A stretch of DNA of 23,301 bases from DASRBO01 sp035653595 (GCA_035653595.1 DASRBO010000047.1:1-23301), one strand, 5' to 3'. Positions 6,917 to 15,003 are shown, counted from the stretch's first letter. Numbers and translations: made by a program. Notes: generated by a model from the sequence alone, not told the origin.

Positions 6917-8976
6917 GACGCCCCCGCCCCCCCGCCGGGTCGGCCGGCCCCGGCCGGCACCGGGGCGTCCTGGCGGTCCGGGTGCCTGACCGGCACCGGC
7001 TCGGCGCCGGCACCCTCGCGGTCGGCCCCGGTGGTACCGGGTGCCCTCCGCCGGCGACGGCGCTCGGGAAGGGCGGCGAGGACGGTGCCCGCCACCATCA
7101 CCGCCCCGCCCACCCAGAGCCACATGACCAGCGGCTGGTCCACCAGACCGAGCACGGCCGGCCCACCGGCGGCCGCCGGGCCGACGTCGAGGGTGAGGTA
7201 GAGGTCCTCGTGCGGCCCCGATATCACCCACGGGGTGCCCACCGCCTGGGTATCGGGGCTGTACTGGCTGATGGCCGGGCGGGCGATGGTCGCCCCTGGC
7301 GCAGCCGCCGAGTCGCCGTCCACCAGCACCAGGGCCTCCTGGGCGCTGCGGTTGGGGTAGGTCACGTCCCGCTGGCCCAGGTAGGTGAAGCGGTGGCCGT
7401 CGAAGCGGGCCGACTGCCCCGGCGACAGCCGCACCTCGGTGCGCTGACCGTAGGAGGTGCTGGCGGCGAAGGCGGCGGCCACAACGGCCACCCCGACGTG
7501 GACGACCATGCCGCCCCCGCTGCGGCCGGTCAGGGCGCGCCACGACCGCCGGCGGATGTCGGCGCCGAGGCGCCACAGGCCCGACGTACCGGCGAAGGCG
7601 GCCAGCCCGAAGGCGGTGATCGGCTCGATCCCCCGGAGCCCGGCCGCCACGCACCCGGCCCAGGTGGCGACCGCCGCCGCCGCCGGCGCCAGCAGGCGGC
7701 CCGACACCATCCGGGCCGGGGCCCGGCGCCATGGCAGCGCCACCCCGACCGCCATGAGGAACAGCAGGCACAAAGCGAGCGGGGCTCCCATGCGGTTGAA
7801 GTAGGGGCTGCCCACCGAAACCGTCGATCCGTTCACCGCCTGCACCACCAGCGGGAACACCGTGCCCAGAAGCACCACGAAGGCGAACAGCCCGAAGACC
7901 AGGTTGTTGGCCAGGAAGGCGCCCTCGCGCGACAGCGCCGCGTCGAGGCCGTCCCCGCCGCGCAGCTCGTCGCCCCGCCAGGCGATCAGACCCACGCTCA
8001 CCGCCACCACCAGCCCGAAGAAGGCCAGGATGGCCGGGCCCAGCGTCGACTCGCTGAACGAGTGCACCGACTGCAGCACGCCGGAGCGGGTGAGGAACGT
8101 TCCGAGGATGGTCAGGCTGAAGGCCGAGGCCAGCAGCGAGATGTTCCAGACCCGCAGCATCCCCCGCCTCTGCTGCACCACCGAGGAGTGCAGGTAGGCG
8201 GTGGCGCACAGCCACGGCAGCAGGGACGCGTTCTCCACCGGATCCCAGGCCCAGAAGCCGCCCCAGCCGAGGACCTGGTACGACCACCACGCCCCCAGCA
8301 CGATGCCGGCGGTCAGGCAGCCCCAGGCGAACATCGTCCAGCGCCGGGTGGCCGCCAGCCAGTCCTCGTCCAGTCGGCCCGTCACCAGCGCCCCCACGGC
8401 GAAGGCGAACGGCACGGTGAAGCCGACGTAGCCCAGGTACAGAAGCGGCGGGTGGAAGGCGACGAGGGGGTTGTTCTGCAGCAGCGGGTTGGGCCCGGGC
8501 CCGTCCGCCGGAACCGAGCCGGCCACCCCACCGAAGGGATCGGCGGGGCCGACCATGAGACCGAAGAAGAACGCGGCCACGGCGAAGGCGGTGGCGGTGG
8601 CCCAGCCCACCACCGGGTCGGCGGTGCGGGCCCGGAAGCGGCGCAGCATGGCCACCAGATAGCAGGCCAGCACCGCCGCCCACAGCAGGATGGAGCCCTG
8701 CAGCGCCGACCACAGGGCCGTCACCCGGAACAGCAGCGGGGTGCCCCGGCTGTCGTTGGCGGCCACGTAGGCCAGGGAGAAGTCGCGCCCGATGAGCGCC
8801 GACTCCATCACCCCCACCGCCACCGCCGCCGCCGCCAGCACCAGCCACCCGTAGCGCCGGGCCAGGAAGACCGTTGCCTGACGCCCCCGGGCCGCCCCGA
8901 CGGCGGAGGTCAGCCCGCCGGCGAGGGCGGCGGCGAATCCGAGCAGCACCGCCCCGTGGCCGACCAGCCCGTTCAT
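6913..8976 (-). CDS. ccmF: Haem lyase subunit CcmF (cytochrome c synthetase)
   Basis: The ATG at 8976 overlaps the ccmE stop (ATGA), giving 687 aa with many membrane segments. The haem-handling WWD domain is clear at about 229-256 (WWSYQVLGWGGFWAWDPVENAS). The preceding NPLVAFHPPLLYLGYVGF with His175 and the following FLTRSGVLQSVHSF are CcmF hallmarks. CcmF takes haem from holo-CcmE and ligates it to reduced CxxCH motifs with CcmH. The last ~45 residues after the final membrane helix are Arg- and Pro-rich and not conserved. The ORF extends upstream through a frame antisense to nothing known, but conserved sequence starts at MNGLVGHGAV, which fixes the start. Confidence 0.95.
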   Translation of the reverse strand: MNGLVGHGAVLLGFAAALAGGLTSAVGAARGRQATVFLARRYGWLVLAAAAVAVGVMESALIGRDFSLAYVAANDSRGTPLLFRVTALWSALQGSILLWAAVLACYLVAMLRRFRARTADPVVGWATATAFAVAAFFFGLMVGPADPFGGVAGSVPADGPGPNPLLQNNPLVAFHPPLLYLGYVGFTVPFAFAVGALVTGRLDEDWLAATRRWTMFAWGCLTAGIVLGAWWSYQVLGWGGFWAWDPVENASLLPWLCATAYLHSSVVQQRRGMLRVWNISLLASAFSLTILGTFLTRSGVLQSVHSFSESTLGPAILAFFGLVVAVSVGLIAWRGDELRGGDGLDAALSREGAFLANNLVFGLFAFVVLLGTVFPLVVQAVNGSTVSVGSPYFNRMGAPLALCLLFLMAVGVALPWRRAPARMVSGRLLAPAAAAVATWAGCVAAGLRGIEPITAFGLAAFAGTSGLWRLGADIRRRSWRALTGRSGGGMVVHVGVAVVAAAFAASTSYGQRTEVRLSPGQSARFDGHRFTYLGQRDVTYPNRSAQEALVLVDGDSAAAPGATIARPAISQYSPDTQAVGTPWVISGPHEDLYLTLDVGPAAAGGPAVLGLVDQPLVMWLWVGGAVMVAGTVLAALPERRRRRRAPGTTGADREGAGAEPVPVRHPDRQDAPVPAGAGRPGGGAGAS

Positions 8977-9449
8977 CGGCCGACGAACTGGCGCACCCGG
9001 GCGGGGTACTTGGCCACGTAGTCGGCCGAGTGCTTCACCATGATCAGGTCGGACTCGAAGGTCGACCCGGAGAAGTAGCCCTCCAGCACCACCGGTATGC
9101 CGGGCTGGAACAGCTGCGGCGGATAGCCCGTGTTCACCACCGCCACCCGGACGCCGGCGTTCTCGATGTCGAAGCGGACCTGCCTGCCTGCGCTGGTCAC
9201 CGTGCCCGGCACCACCGTCCCCTCGATGCGGAACCGCTCCGCGCCCAGGGTCGCCCGCTGGTGCACCGCCTGGTCGGCGGTGAGGAAGTACTCGGTGGCG
9301 CTGCCGAGGCCCTTGGCCAGCAGGAAGCCGATGGCGCCCAGCGCCACCAGAACCGCCACCCACGCCCGGCGGCGGTACGACGGCGGCCGGCGCCGGGACG
9401 GCAGGCGGTCGTCGGCGGTGACCGCCGGGGCCTCCCCGGTGGCGGTCAT
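8973..9449 (-). CDS. ccmE: CcmE periplasmic-type haem chaperone
   Basis: A 158-aa protein with a cytoplasmic Arg-rich N-terminus, a signal anchor near 29-46 and an OB-fold domain (FRIEGTVVPGTVTSAGRQVRFDI, then VVNTGYPPQLFQPGIPVVLEGYF). The haem-binding motif is VKHSADYVAKY, in which His140 would bind haem covalently and Tyr144 is the conserved axial tyrosine. It receives haem from CcmC and delivers it to CcmF. The start ATG overlaps the ccmD stop and the stop overlaps the ccmF start, so it is tightly coupled on both sides. Confidence 0.93.
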   Translation of the reverse strand: MTATGEAPAVTADDRLPSRRRPPSYRRRAWVAVLVALGAIGFLLAKGLGSATEYFLTADQAVHQRATLGAERFRIEGTVVPGTVTSAGRQVRFDIENAGVRVAVVNTGYPPQLFQPGIPVVLEGYFSGSTFESDLIMVKHSADYVAKYPARVRQFVGR

Positions 9450-9574
9450 GGCCGCCAGCGCCCCGACCCGACCCCCAGCGAACGCGACAGCCGGCGCCGG
9501 CGGCGCAGCATCCAGCCGGCGTAGGCGCCCAGGGTGGCGAAGACGACCGAGTAGCCGGCGATCACGTAGCTCAC
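9446..9574 (-). CDS. ccmD: CcmD-like small membrane protein (42 aa)
   Basis: A 42-aa product from a GTG that overlaps the ccmC stop (GTGA); its TGA overlaps the ccmE ATG (ATGA). It has one hydrophobic helix (YVIAGYSVVFATLGAYAGWML, about residues 3-23) followed by RRRRR, the usual CcmD form: a helix beginning with a Y-x-x-x-Y/F pattern and then a basic cytoplasmic tail. CcmD helps release holo-CcmE from the CcmABC complex. Size, topology and exact position between ccmC and ccmE support the call; sequence conservation in this family is low. The long frame to its left is a shadow of ccmC and ccmB. Confidence 0.8.
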   Translation of the reverse strand: MSYVIAGYSVVFATLGAYAGWMLRRRRRLSRSLGVGSGRWRP

Positions 9575-10383
9575 GACACCCCCACCGTCACCGGCCTCGA
9601 GCCCCCGCCCGGTCCCGCCTCGGCCAGCCGCTCGGCGATGGCGAGCTGCAGTCCCTCGTCCTCCTGCCTGGCCTCCAGCACCGCCAGGCGGTAGCGGTTC
9701 CCGACCAGCCACACGTAGGCCAGGGTGAAGGCGACGAAGGAGACGAGGAGGGTCCAGGCCATCGGGGTGGCCAGGGTGGGGTCGCCGAAGCCGGGGCGGA
9801 GCACCGTGGGTGCCTGGTGCAGGGTCTGCCACCACAGGACCGACATGTGCACGATCGGAACGTCGGCCGAGGCGACCAGTCCAGCCACCGCCGAGCGCCG
9901 GGCCCGGGCGTCGGGGTCGACCGTCACCCGGCGCAGGGCCAGATAGCCGACGAAGAGCGCCAGCAGCAGGGCGGTGGTGGTGAGGCGGGCGTCCCAGGTC
10001 CACCACACCCCCCAGGTGGGCCGGCCCCAGATGGAGCCGGTGGCCAGGGTGAGGGCGCAGAAAACCACCCCCACCTCCGCCGATGCCGCCGCCAGCCGGT
10101 CCCAGAACGGGGCCCTGGTGCGGGGCCACAGGTAGGCGAGGCTGGCCACCGCCGTCACCCCGAAGGCGAGGTAGGCGACCCAGGCCACCGGGGGATGGAC
10201 GTAGAGCAGCCTCACCAGGTTGCCCATCACCCGGTCCTGCGGGGTCAGCCACAGGCCGAGGACGACCGTCGCCCCCAGCCCGGCCAGCGCCACCAGCCCG
10301 CACACCCGCAAGAGCACCCCGGACCGCCGCAGCAGCCACCCCAGGGGCCCCGGGTGGGGCGGCGGGTGGGCGAGGGCGGTCAC
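9571..10383 (-). CDS. ccmC: Haem-handling protein CcmC
   Basis: A 270-aa, six-helix membrane protein. The haem-handling WWD motif is WGVWWTWDARLTTT (124-137), and the flanking histidine sites are His63 (YVHPPVAW) and His179 (PIVHMSVLWWQTLHQ). CcmC loads haem onto CcmE as part of the CcmABCD complex. The ATG overlaps the ccmB stop. An extra hydrophilic C-terminal tail of ~35 residues follows the last helix. Confidence 0.95.
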   Translation of the reverse strand: MTALAHPPPHPGPLGWLLRRSGVLLRVCGLVALAGLGATVVLGLWLTPQDRVMGNLVRLLYVHPPVAWVAYLAFGVTAVASLAYLWPRTRAPFWDRLAAASAEVGVVFCALTLATGSIWGRPTWGVWWTWDARLTTTALLLALFVGYLALRRVTVDPDARARRSAVAGLVASADVPIVHMSVLWWQTLHQAPTVLRPGFGDPTLATPMAWTLLVSFVAFTLAYVWLVGNRYRLAVLEARQEDEGLQLAIAERLAEAGPGGGSRPVTVGVS

Positions 10384-11048
10384 GACTCCTCCAGAAGGGA
10401 GCCGAAGAAGAGGAAGCCGGCGGCCACGTACACCACGGCGAAGACCGCCAGCACCCGCAGCCAGGTGGCGGGGTCCCCCGAACCGGGCACCAGCGCCGCC
10501 TGCCAGGCCTTGCTGGCCGACAGCAGCACCGGGGCCACCACCGGCAGGAGCAACAGGGGAAGGAGGGTCTCACGCACCCCCAGGCTGGCGGCGACCACCC
10601 CGTAGAGGGTGCCGGCGGCGGCCAGGCCGACGGTGGCCAGGGCGGCCGAGCCGATCACCACCGGGGCGTCGCGCAGGGCGGAGGAGTAGAGCACGACCAC
10701 CCCGGCGGCCAGCACCACCTGCAGGACGGCCAGCTGGAGCCCGATGGCCGCCGCCTTGCCCACGAAGACCGCCGCCGGGTCGAGCCCGGACAGGCGCAGG
10801 CCGTCACGAGCGGCGTCGGAGGCCTCCACGGCGAAGCTGCGCTGGACCGCAAGCACGGCGGCCAGCAGCACCGCCACCCAGAACAGGCCGGCGGAGGCCT
10901 GCTGCAGCAGGGCGTGGTCGGCGTCGAAGGCGATGGCGAACAGCACCAGCACCACCAGGGCGAAGGGGGCCACCTGCTGGGCTCCGACGCGCGAGCGCAG
11001 CTCTATGCGCAGGTCCTTGCCCGCAACCAGGGCGGCCTCACGCAGCAA
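10380..11048 (-). CDS. ccmB: CcmB, membrane subunit of the CcmAB transporter
   Basis: A 222-aa, about six-helix membrane protein with the CcmB pattern: LVAGKDLRIELRSR at the N-terminus, then a stretch of short-loop helices with RSFAVEASDAARDGLRLSGLDPAAVFVGK (about 69-97) and the block GVRETLLPLLLLPVVAPVLLSA. It pairs with the ATPase CcmA to drive release of holo-CcmE. A TTG start at 11048 is preceded by GGGAGG with 5-nt spacing and overlaps ccmA by 11 bp; no ATG or GTG serves better. Confidence 0.92.
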   Translation of the reverse strand: MLREAALVAGKDLRIELRSRVGAQQVAPFALVVLVLFAIAFDADHALLQQASAGLFWVAVLLAAVLAVQRSFAVEASDAARDGLRLSGLDPAAVFVGKAAAIGLQLAVLQVVLAAGVVVLYSSALRDAPVVIGSAALATVGLAAAGTLYGVVAASLGVRETLLPLLLLPVVAPVLLSASKAWQAALVPGSGDPATWLRVLAVFAVVYVAAGFLFFGSLLEES

Positions 11049-11691
11049 GGGCCACCTCCCCGACCCGGCCGCCGGCCAGGGTGACGGCCCGCACCGGCAG
11101 GTCGGCCACGGCGGCGTCCTCGTGGGAGGCCAGCACCACCGTTGCCCCCCCGGCCACGGCCGTGCCGATCATCGAGTCGACCAAGGCCCGGCCCTCGGCG
11201 TCGAGGGCGGCGTGGGGCTCGTCCAGCAACCACAGCTCGGGCGCCCTCGCCCACAGGGCGGCCAGGGCCGCCCGGCGGCGCTGGCCGGCGGAGAGATGGG
11301 CGGCCCGCAGCCCGCCGAGGCGGCCCCCCAGCCCGAACCGCTCGAGGGCGGAGTCGGCCGCCGCCCGGCTGCCGCCGGCGGCGCGCACGGCGAAGCGGAC
11401 GTTGTCGGCCACGCTCAGGTCGTCGTACAGGTGGGTGGAGTGGCCGAGCAGGCCCACCCGACGCCTGACCGCCCGGGGGTCCCGCCGGAGGTCCAGGCCC
11501 AGCACCTCCACCTCGCCGGCGGCGGCCCGAAGCAGGCCGGCGCACACCCGCAGCAGGCTGGTCTTGCCGGCACCGTTGCCGCCCCGGAGGAGGACGACCT
11601 CGCCGGGGGCGACGTCGAGATCCGCCCCGGCCAGGGCGGGGTAGCGGCCGACGAGCGCGACGACGGAGCGGAGATGGACGGCATCGGCCAT
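11038..11691 (-). CDS. ccmA: CcmA, ATP-binding subunit of the CcmAB transporter
   Basis: A 217-aa ABC ATPase with Walker A GGNGAGKTS (37-45), signature LSAGQ (133-137), Walker B WLLDEPH (154-160) and the switch His190 (LASHED). The ABC-family start (LVGRYPALAGADLDVAPGEVVLLRG) and the position before ccmB and ccmC identify it as CcmA, which energises release of haem-loaded CcmE. It is the first gene of the operon. A TAGCAT box 12 nt before the ATG may be its -10 element, giving a very short leader. Confidence 0.93.
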   Translation of the reverse strand: MADAVHLRSVVALVGRYPALAGADLDVAPGEVVLLRGGNGAGKTSLLRVCAGLLRAAAGEVEVLGLDLRRDPRAVRRRVGLLGHSTHLYDDLSVADNVRFAVRAAGGSRAAADSALERFGLGGRLGGLRAAHLSAGQRRRAALAALWARAPELWLLDEPHAALDAEGRALVDSMIGTAVAGGATVVLASHEDAAVADLPVRAVTLAGGRVGEVALAA

Positions 11692-11703
11692 AGAGGCGGG
11701 CCA

Positions 11704-11709
11704 ATGCTA
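11704..11709 (-). promoter_or_regulatory. Candidate -10 box of the ccm operon
   Basis: TAGCAT on the minus strand lies 12 nt before the ccmA ATG, in the divergent spacer with the sortase gene. No clear -35 was recognised. It would produce a leader of only about five bases. Confidence 0.35.
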
Positions 11710-11748
11710 CGGGGGCCGCAGTGGAGCCATCCAAGCGGCGACGAGGCG

Positions 11749-11797
11749 CTGACCCGGAGGCGCTTACCGAAGGGCTGACCCGGAGGCGCTGACCCGG
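11749..11797. repeat. Direct 16-bp repeat between ccmA and the sortase gene
   Basis: CTGACCCGGAGGCGCT occurs at 11749-11764 and again at 11775-11790 (26-bp period). A partial third copy (CTGACCCGG) at 11789-11797 overlaps the end of the second. The repeats sit in the 133-bp divergent spacer. They could be regulator sites or a local slippage product; sequence alone does not decide. Confidence 0.5.
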
Positions 11798-11824
11798 CGG
11801 CGAGGGCCGGGGACGGTACGGTCG

Positions 11825-12724
11825 GTGGCGATGGCACGCCGCATCGTCGCCGGCACAGGCAGGACGCTCATCGCCCTCGGTGTGCTGATGCTGCTCTTCG
11901 TCGCCTATCAGCTGTGGGGCACCAACCTGGCCGAGGCCTCCAGCCAGAACTCGCTGCGCCAGCAGCTGGACCGCCAGCTCGCCCGTCCCACCCCGACGAC
12001 CACGCTGGTGCCCACCGCCGCCCCCACCACCACGACCGTCCCGCCACTGGAGCCGGTGCCCGGCGGGGCGGTGGGCCGGATCCAGATCCCCAAGATCGGG
12101 GTGGACAAGGTGGTGGTCGAGGGGGTGGGCGAGGAGGACCTCAAGCGGGGGCCGGGCCACTATCCGGAGACGCCCCTGCCTGGCCAACCCGGCAACGCCG
12201 CCATCGCCGGGCACCGCACCACCTACGGCGCCCCCTTCTACAACCTCAACGAGCTGGTCGCCGGTGACCCGATCTACATCACCACCGCCCAGGGCCGCTT
12301 CGAGTACACCGTCACCGGCTCCCAGGTCGTGGCCCCGACCGATGTGGCCGTGGTCGCCCCCACGACCGGGGACCGCCTGACCCTCACCACCTGCAACCCC
12401 CGCTTCAGCGCCGCCCAGCGCCTGGTGGTGTCGGCCCAGCTGGACCTGAGCGTGTCCCCGGCGGTGGCGCCCCCGCACCGCGACGTGGCCAACCTCCCGC
12501 CGGGCAAGCCGGTGGAGGCGTCACTCAACGAGGGGTCCTCCGGGGCCATCGGCCCCTCGGTGGGCTGGGGCCTCGGGGCGTCGGCCGTGTGGCTGGCCGC
12601 CTGGGTGGCCGCCCGGCGCTGGCGGCGCCGCTGGCTGCCCTACCTGGTCGGGGTTCTTCCCTTCCTGGTGCTGCTGTTCTTCTTCTTCGAGAACGTCTCC
12701 CGCCTGCTGCCCACCGACTTCTGA
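11825..12724 (+). CDS. Class E sortase with extra C-terminal membrane segments
   Basis: A 299-aa protein. A signal anchor (about 13-31) is followed by a Pro/Thr-rich linker (52-77) and then the sortase beta-barrel from GRIQIPKIGV. The catalytic triad is visible: His130 (IAGHRTTYGAPF), Cys190 (TLTTC) and Arg199 (NPRFSAAQRL). The TLTTCNP...R motif and actinobacterial setting point to class E, which anchors proteins with LAXTG-like signals to peptidoglycan. Two hydrophobic segments follow (about 246-263 and 270-288), separated by RRWRRRW, which is unusual. No protein with a sorting signal is encoded in the window. The start is GTG 11825 or ATG 11831; the latter lies 8 nt after TACGGT and could be leaderless. 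Confidence 0.9.
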   Translation: MAMARRIVAGTGRTLIALGVLMLLFVAYQLWGTNLAEASSQNSLRQQLDRQLARPTPTTTLVPTAAPTTTTVPPLEPVPGGAVGRIQIPKIGVDKVVVEGVGEEDLKRGPGHYPETPLPGQPGNAAIAGHRTTYGAPFYNLNELVAGDPIYITTAQGRFEYTVTGSQVVAPTDVAVVAPTTGDRLTLTTCNPRFSAAQRLVVSAQLDLSVSPAVAPPHRDVANLPPGKPVEASLNEGSSGAIGPSVGWGLGASAVWLAAWVAARRWRRRWLPYLVGVLPFLVLLFFFFENVSRLLPTDF

Positions 12725-12754
12725 CGCCCGGGCGGTGCCCGCCCCGTCGCCCGC

Positions 12755-13453
12755 TCAGGAGCCGCTGAAGCGGGGCGGGCGCTTCTCGCGGAAGGCCAGC
12801 ATCCCCTCGGCCACGTCGGCGCTGGACCACGCCCGGCGGTGGGCGGCCTCGACGTCGGCATCCGAGGGCGCCGCCTCCAGCCGGTTGAGGGCCAGCTTGT
12901 GCCCGGCCACGCTCAGGGGGGCGAGGGCGGCGATCTCCCGGGCCCACGCCAGCGCCTCGACCGGGCCCCCGGACCGCTGGCCAAGGCCCAGGCGCAGGGC
13001 CGTTTCCCCGTCGATCTGCTCGGCCGCCATGAGCATGGCGCGGGCGGTGGCGTGGCCGACCATGGTCGCCACCCGCTGCACCGTCCAGTGGTCGACCATC
13101 AGGCCGAGGCGGGCGGCCGGCACGCCGAAGCGGGCCGAAGGCTGGACCACCCTCAGGTCGCAGGCCACCGCCAGCTGCACCCCGGCACCCAGGGCGAATC
13201 CCTCGACGGCGGCGATGCAGGCGACCGGAAGCTCGCACAGGGCATCGAGCACCGACCGCAGGGCGGTGCCGAAGCCGGCGTCGCGCACGGTGCCGAGGTC
13301 GGCTCCGGCGCAGAAGTTCCCGCCCTCCCCGCTCAGCACAACCGCCCTGGCCCCGTCCGCCACGGCCCCGGTGAGCGCCGAGTGCAGCTGACGGCAGGAC
13401 TCGGTGTCGAGGGCATTGCGGCGCTCGACCCGGTCGATGACGATCGACGCCAC
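12755..13453 (-). CDS. Crotonase-fold (enoyl-CoA hydratase/isomerase family) protein lacking both catalytic glutamates
   Basis: The GTG at 13453 is preceded by GGAGG and gives 232 aa. Crotonase hallmarks are RVERRNAL (8-15), the first oxyanion-hole block SGEGGNFCAGADL (41-53) and the second, EGFALGAGVQLAVACDL (84-100). The hydratase acid positions are replaced: Gln93 and Ala113 stand where rat hydratase has Glu144 and Glu164. It is therefore unlikely to be a classical hydratase and may be an isomerase, dehydratase, hydrolase or another CoA-ester enzyme. It lies 38 bp after a biotinyl carrier gene and is probably cotranscribed. The C-terminus FREKRPPRFSGS is typical of the family. Confidence 0.85.
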   Translation of the reverse strand: MASIVIDRVERRNALDTESCRQLHSALTGAVADGARAVVLSGEGGNFCAGADLGTVRDAGFGTALRSVLDALCELPVACIAAVEGFALGAGVQLAVACDLRVVQPSARFGVPAARLGLMVDHWTVQRVATMVGHATARAMLMAAEQIDGETALRLGLGQRSGGPVEALAWAREIAALAPLSVAGHKLALNRLEAAPSDADVEAAHRRAWSSADVAEGMLAFREKRPPRFSGS

Positions 13454-13491
13454 CGGCCCTCCACCTTCCCCCGGATGGAGCTGGGACCGGA

Positions 13492-13707
13492 TCAAGGGTC
13501 GATTACGGCGATGAGATCGCCCTCCTGCACCTGGGTCTCGGGCTGGACGCTCACCTCGGTGACGGTGCCGGCGCTGGGGGATTCGACCGGAATCTCCATC
13601 TTCATCGACTCGAGAATGGCCAGGACCTCGCCTTCGGCCACCTGCTGGCCGGCGGCCACGTGGACCTGCCAGACGTTCGCTGCTATCTCTGCCCTTACCT
13701 CGGTCAT
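13492..13707 (-). CDS. Single-domain biotinyl/lipoyl carrier protein, TB7.3-like
   Basis: A 71-aa protein made only of a biotinyl domain. ESMKMEIPV contains Lys36, the predicted biotinylation site, with the hammerhead fold elements VHVAAGQQVAEGEVLAIL before it and GTVTEVSVQ and GDLIAVIDP after it. Length and ends resemble the mycobacterial biotinylated protein TB7.3 (Rv3221c). A strong AGGAGG site lies 7 nt before the ATG. The expected role is as biotin carrier for an acyl-CoA carboxylase, but no biotin carboxylase is nearby and the carboxyltransferase gene is 1.8 kb away across other genes. The partnership is therefore uncertain. Confidence 0.9.
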   Translation of the reverse strand: MTEVRAEIAANVWQVHVAAGQQVAEGEVLAILESMKMEIPVESPSAGTVTEVSVQPETQVQEGDLIAVIDP

Positions 13708-13763
13708 TGCGCTGCCTCCTGGGCGCTCCCGCGTCCTGACCCAGCAGCGGCGAGACTATCCGC

Positions 13764-14021
13764 ATGATCTGGATCTTCAGCGTGCTCGTGGCCGGCCTGG
13801 TCATCGGTGCCCTGGGGCGGCTGGTGGTGCCCGGCCCCAACCCCATGGGCTGCCTGACTACCTCCCTGGTGGGCATCGGCGGATCGGTGATCGGCGGGGT
13901 GATCGGCAGGCTGGCCTTCGGCCCCCACCTCTACGGCCACACCGTCTCGCTGGTGCTGGCGGTGCTCGGCTCGGCCCTCATCGTCTGGCTGCTGCAGAAC
14001 CGGCGCCGGCGCGTCGCCTGA
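13764..14021 (+). CDS. GlsB/YeaQ/YmgE-family small membrane protein
   Basis: An 85-aa protein with three hydrophobic segments (about 2-22, 31-50, 57-77). The glycine-zipper pattern GLVIGALGRLVVPGPNPMG and SLVGIGGSVIGGVIGRL is typical of the transglycosylase-associated protein family. Members are stress-induced integral membrane proteins without an assigned biochemical activity. The gene is divergent from the biotinyl carrier (56 bp) and ends 4 bp from the convergent gmd stop. No clear Shine-Dalgarno site is seen. Confidence 0.9.
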   Translation: MIWIFSVLVAGLVIGALGRLVVPGPNPMGCLTTSLVGIGGSVIGGVIGRLAFGPHLYGHTVSLVLAVLGSALIVWLLQNRRRRVA

Positions 14022-14025
14022 GCCC

Positions 14026-14997
14026 TCAGCGGCCCTGTCGGGCCACCAGCTCGAGGTCGGCCTCGACCATCATCTGCACAAGCGAGGCGAAGCCAACCTC
14101 CGGCTTCCAGCCCAGGGTGTGCTGGGCCCGGCTCGGATCGCCGACCAGCAGGTCGACCTCGGCCGGGCGCATGAACCGCTCGTCCATGACCACGTGGTCC
14201 TGCCAGTTGAGCCCGACGTGGCCGAAGGCGAGCTCGCAGAACTCCCGCACCGAGTGGGTCTCCCCTGAGGCGACGACGAAGTCGCCCGGGCACTCCTGCT
14301 GCAGCATCATCCACATGGCCCGCACGTAGTCGGCGGCGAAACCCCAGTCCCGCTGGGCGTCGAGGTTGCCGAGCGGCAGCGACCGGTCGAGGCCGGCCTT
14401 GATCCGGGCGACGCCGTGGGTGATCTTGCGGGTGACGAACTCCAGGCCCCGGCGGGGGCTCTCGTGGTTGAACAGGATGCCTGAGCTGGCGTGGAGCCCG
14501 TAGCTCTCGCGGTAGTTGACGGTGATCCAGTGGCCGTACACCTTGGCCACGCCGTAGGGGCTCCGGGGATAGAATGGCGTCGTCTCCCGCTGGGGCACCT
14601 CAAGCACCTTGCCGAACATCTCCGACGAGCTCGCCTGGTAGAAGCGGATTTCGGGGTCGACGATCCGGATGGCGTCAAGCACCCGGGTCACCCCGAGGGC
14701 GGTGGTCTCCCCGGTGAGCACCGGCTGGCTCCACGAGGTCTGCACGAAGGACTGGGCCGCCAGGTTGTAGACCTCGTCGGGCCGGTGCTCCCGCAGCAGG
14801 TTGATCATCGACACCTCGTCGAGCAGGTCGCCCTGGGCCAGGGTGACCCGGTCCTGGAAGTGGGCGATGCGCTCGAAGTTGACCGTGCTGCTGCGCCGCA
14901 GCATGCCGACGACCTCGTAGCCCTTGTCCAGCAGCAGCTCGGCCAGATAGGAGCCGTCCTGCCCGGTAATTCCTGTGATCAGCGCGCGGGGAGACAT
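14026..14997 (-). CDS. gmd: GDP-mannose 4,6-dehydratase
   Basis: From the ATG at 14997 the product is 323 aa. It is an extended SDR enzyme that converts GDP-D-mannose to GDP-4-dehydro-6-deoxy-D-mannose, the precursor of GDP-fucose, GDP-rhamnose and related sugars. The NAD(P)-binding GITGQDGSYL (9-18), NLAAQSFVQTSW (78-89), the active-site SSSEMFG (123-129), SPYGVAK with Tyr148 and Lys152, and GNLDAQRDWGFAADYV are all present and intact. A GTG at 15018 would add seven residues, but the family starts just before ALITGITGQDG, and TACAAC lies exactly 6 nt before the ATG. No GDP-fucose synthase or reductase is next to it, so the final sugar is unknown. Confidence 0.95.
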   Translation of the reverse strand: MSPRALITGITGQDGSYLAELLLDKGYEVVGMLRRSSTVNFERIAHFQDRVTLAQGDLLDEVSMINLLREHRPDEVYNLAAQSFVQTSWSQPVLTGETTALGVTRVLDAIRIVDPEIRFYQASSSEMFGKVLEVPQRETTPFYPRSPYGVAKVYGHWITVNYRESYGLHASSGILFNHESPRRGLEFVTRKITHGVARIKAGLDRSLPLGNLDAQRDWGFAADYVRAMWMMLQQECPGDFVVASGETHSVREFCELAFGHVGLNWQDHVVMDERFMRPAEVDLLVGDPSRAQHTLGWKPEVGFASLVQMMVEADLELVARQGR

Positions 14998-15003
14998 TCT
15001 GGC

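Noticed and set aside
6326..8848. 840-aa minus-strand frame ending with the CcmG sequence
   Set aside because: Only the last 196 residues are a protein. The rest is out of frame over ccmF, whose conserved translation is in another frame.
11825..12724. Sortase substrate with LPXTG/LAXTG signal encoded nearby
   Set aside because: No protein in the window ends with such a motif, a hydrophobic helix and a basic tail.
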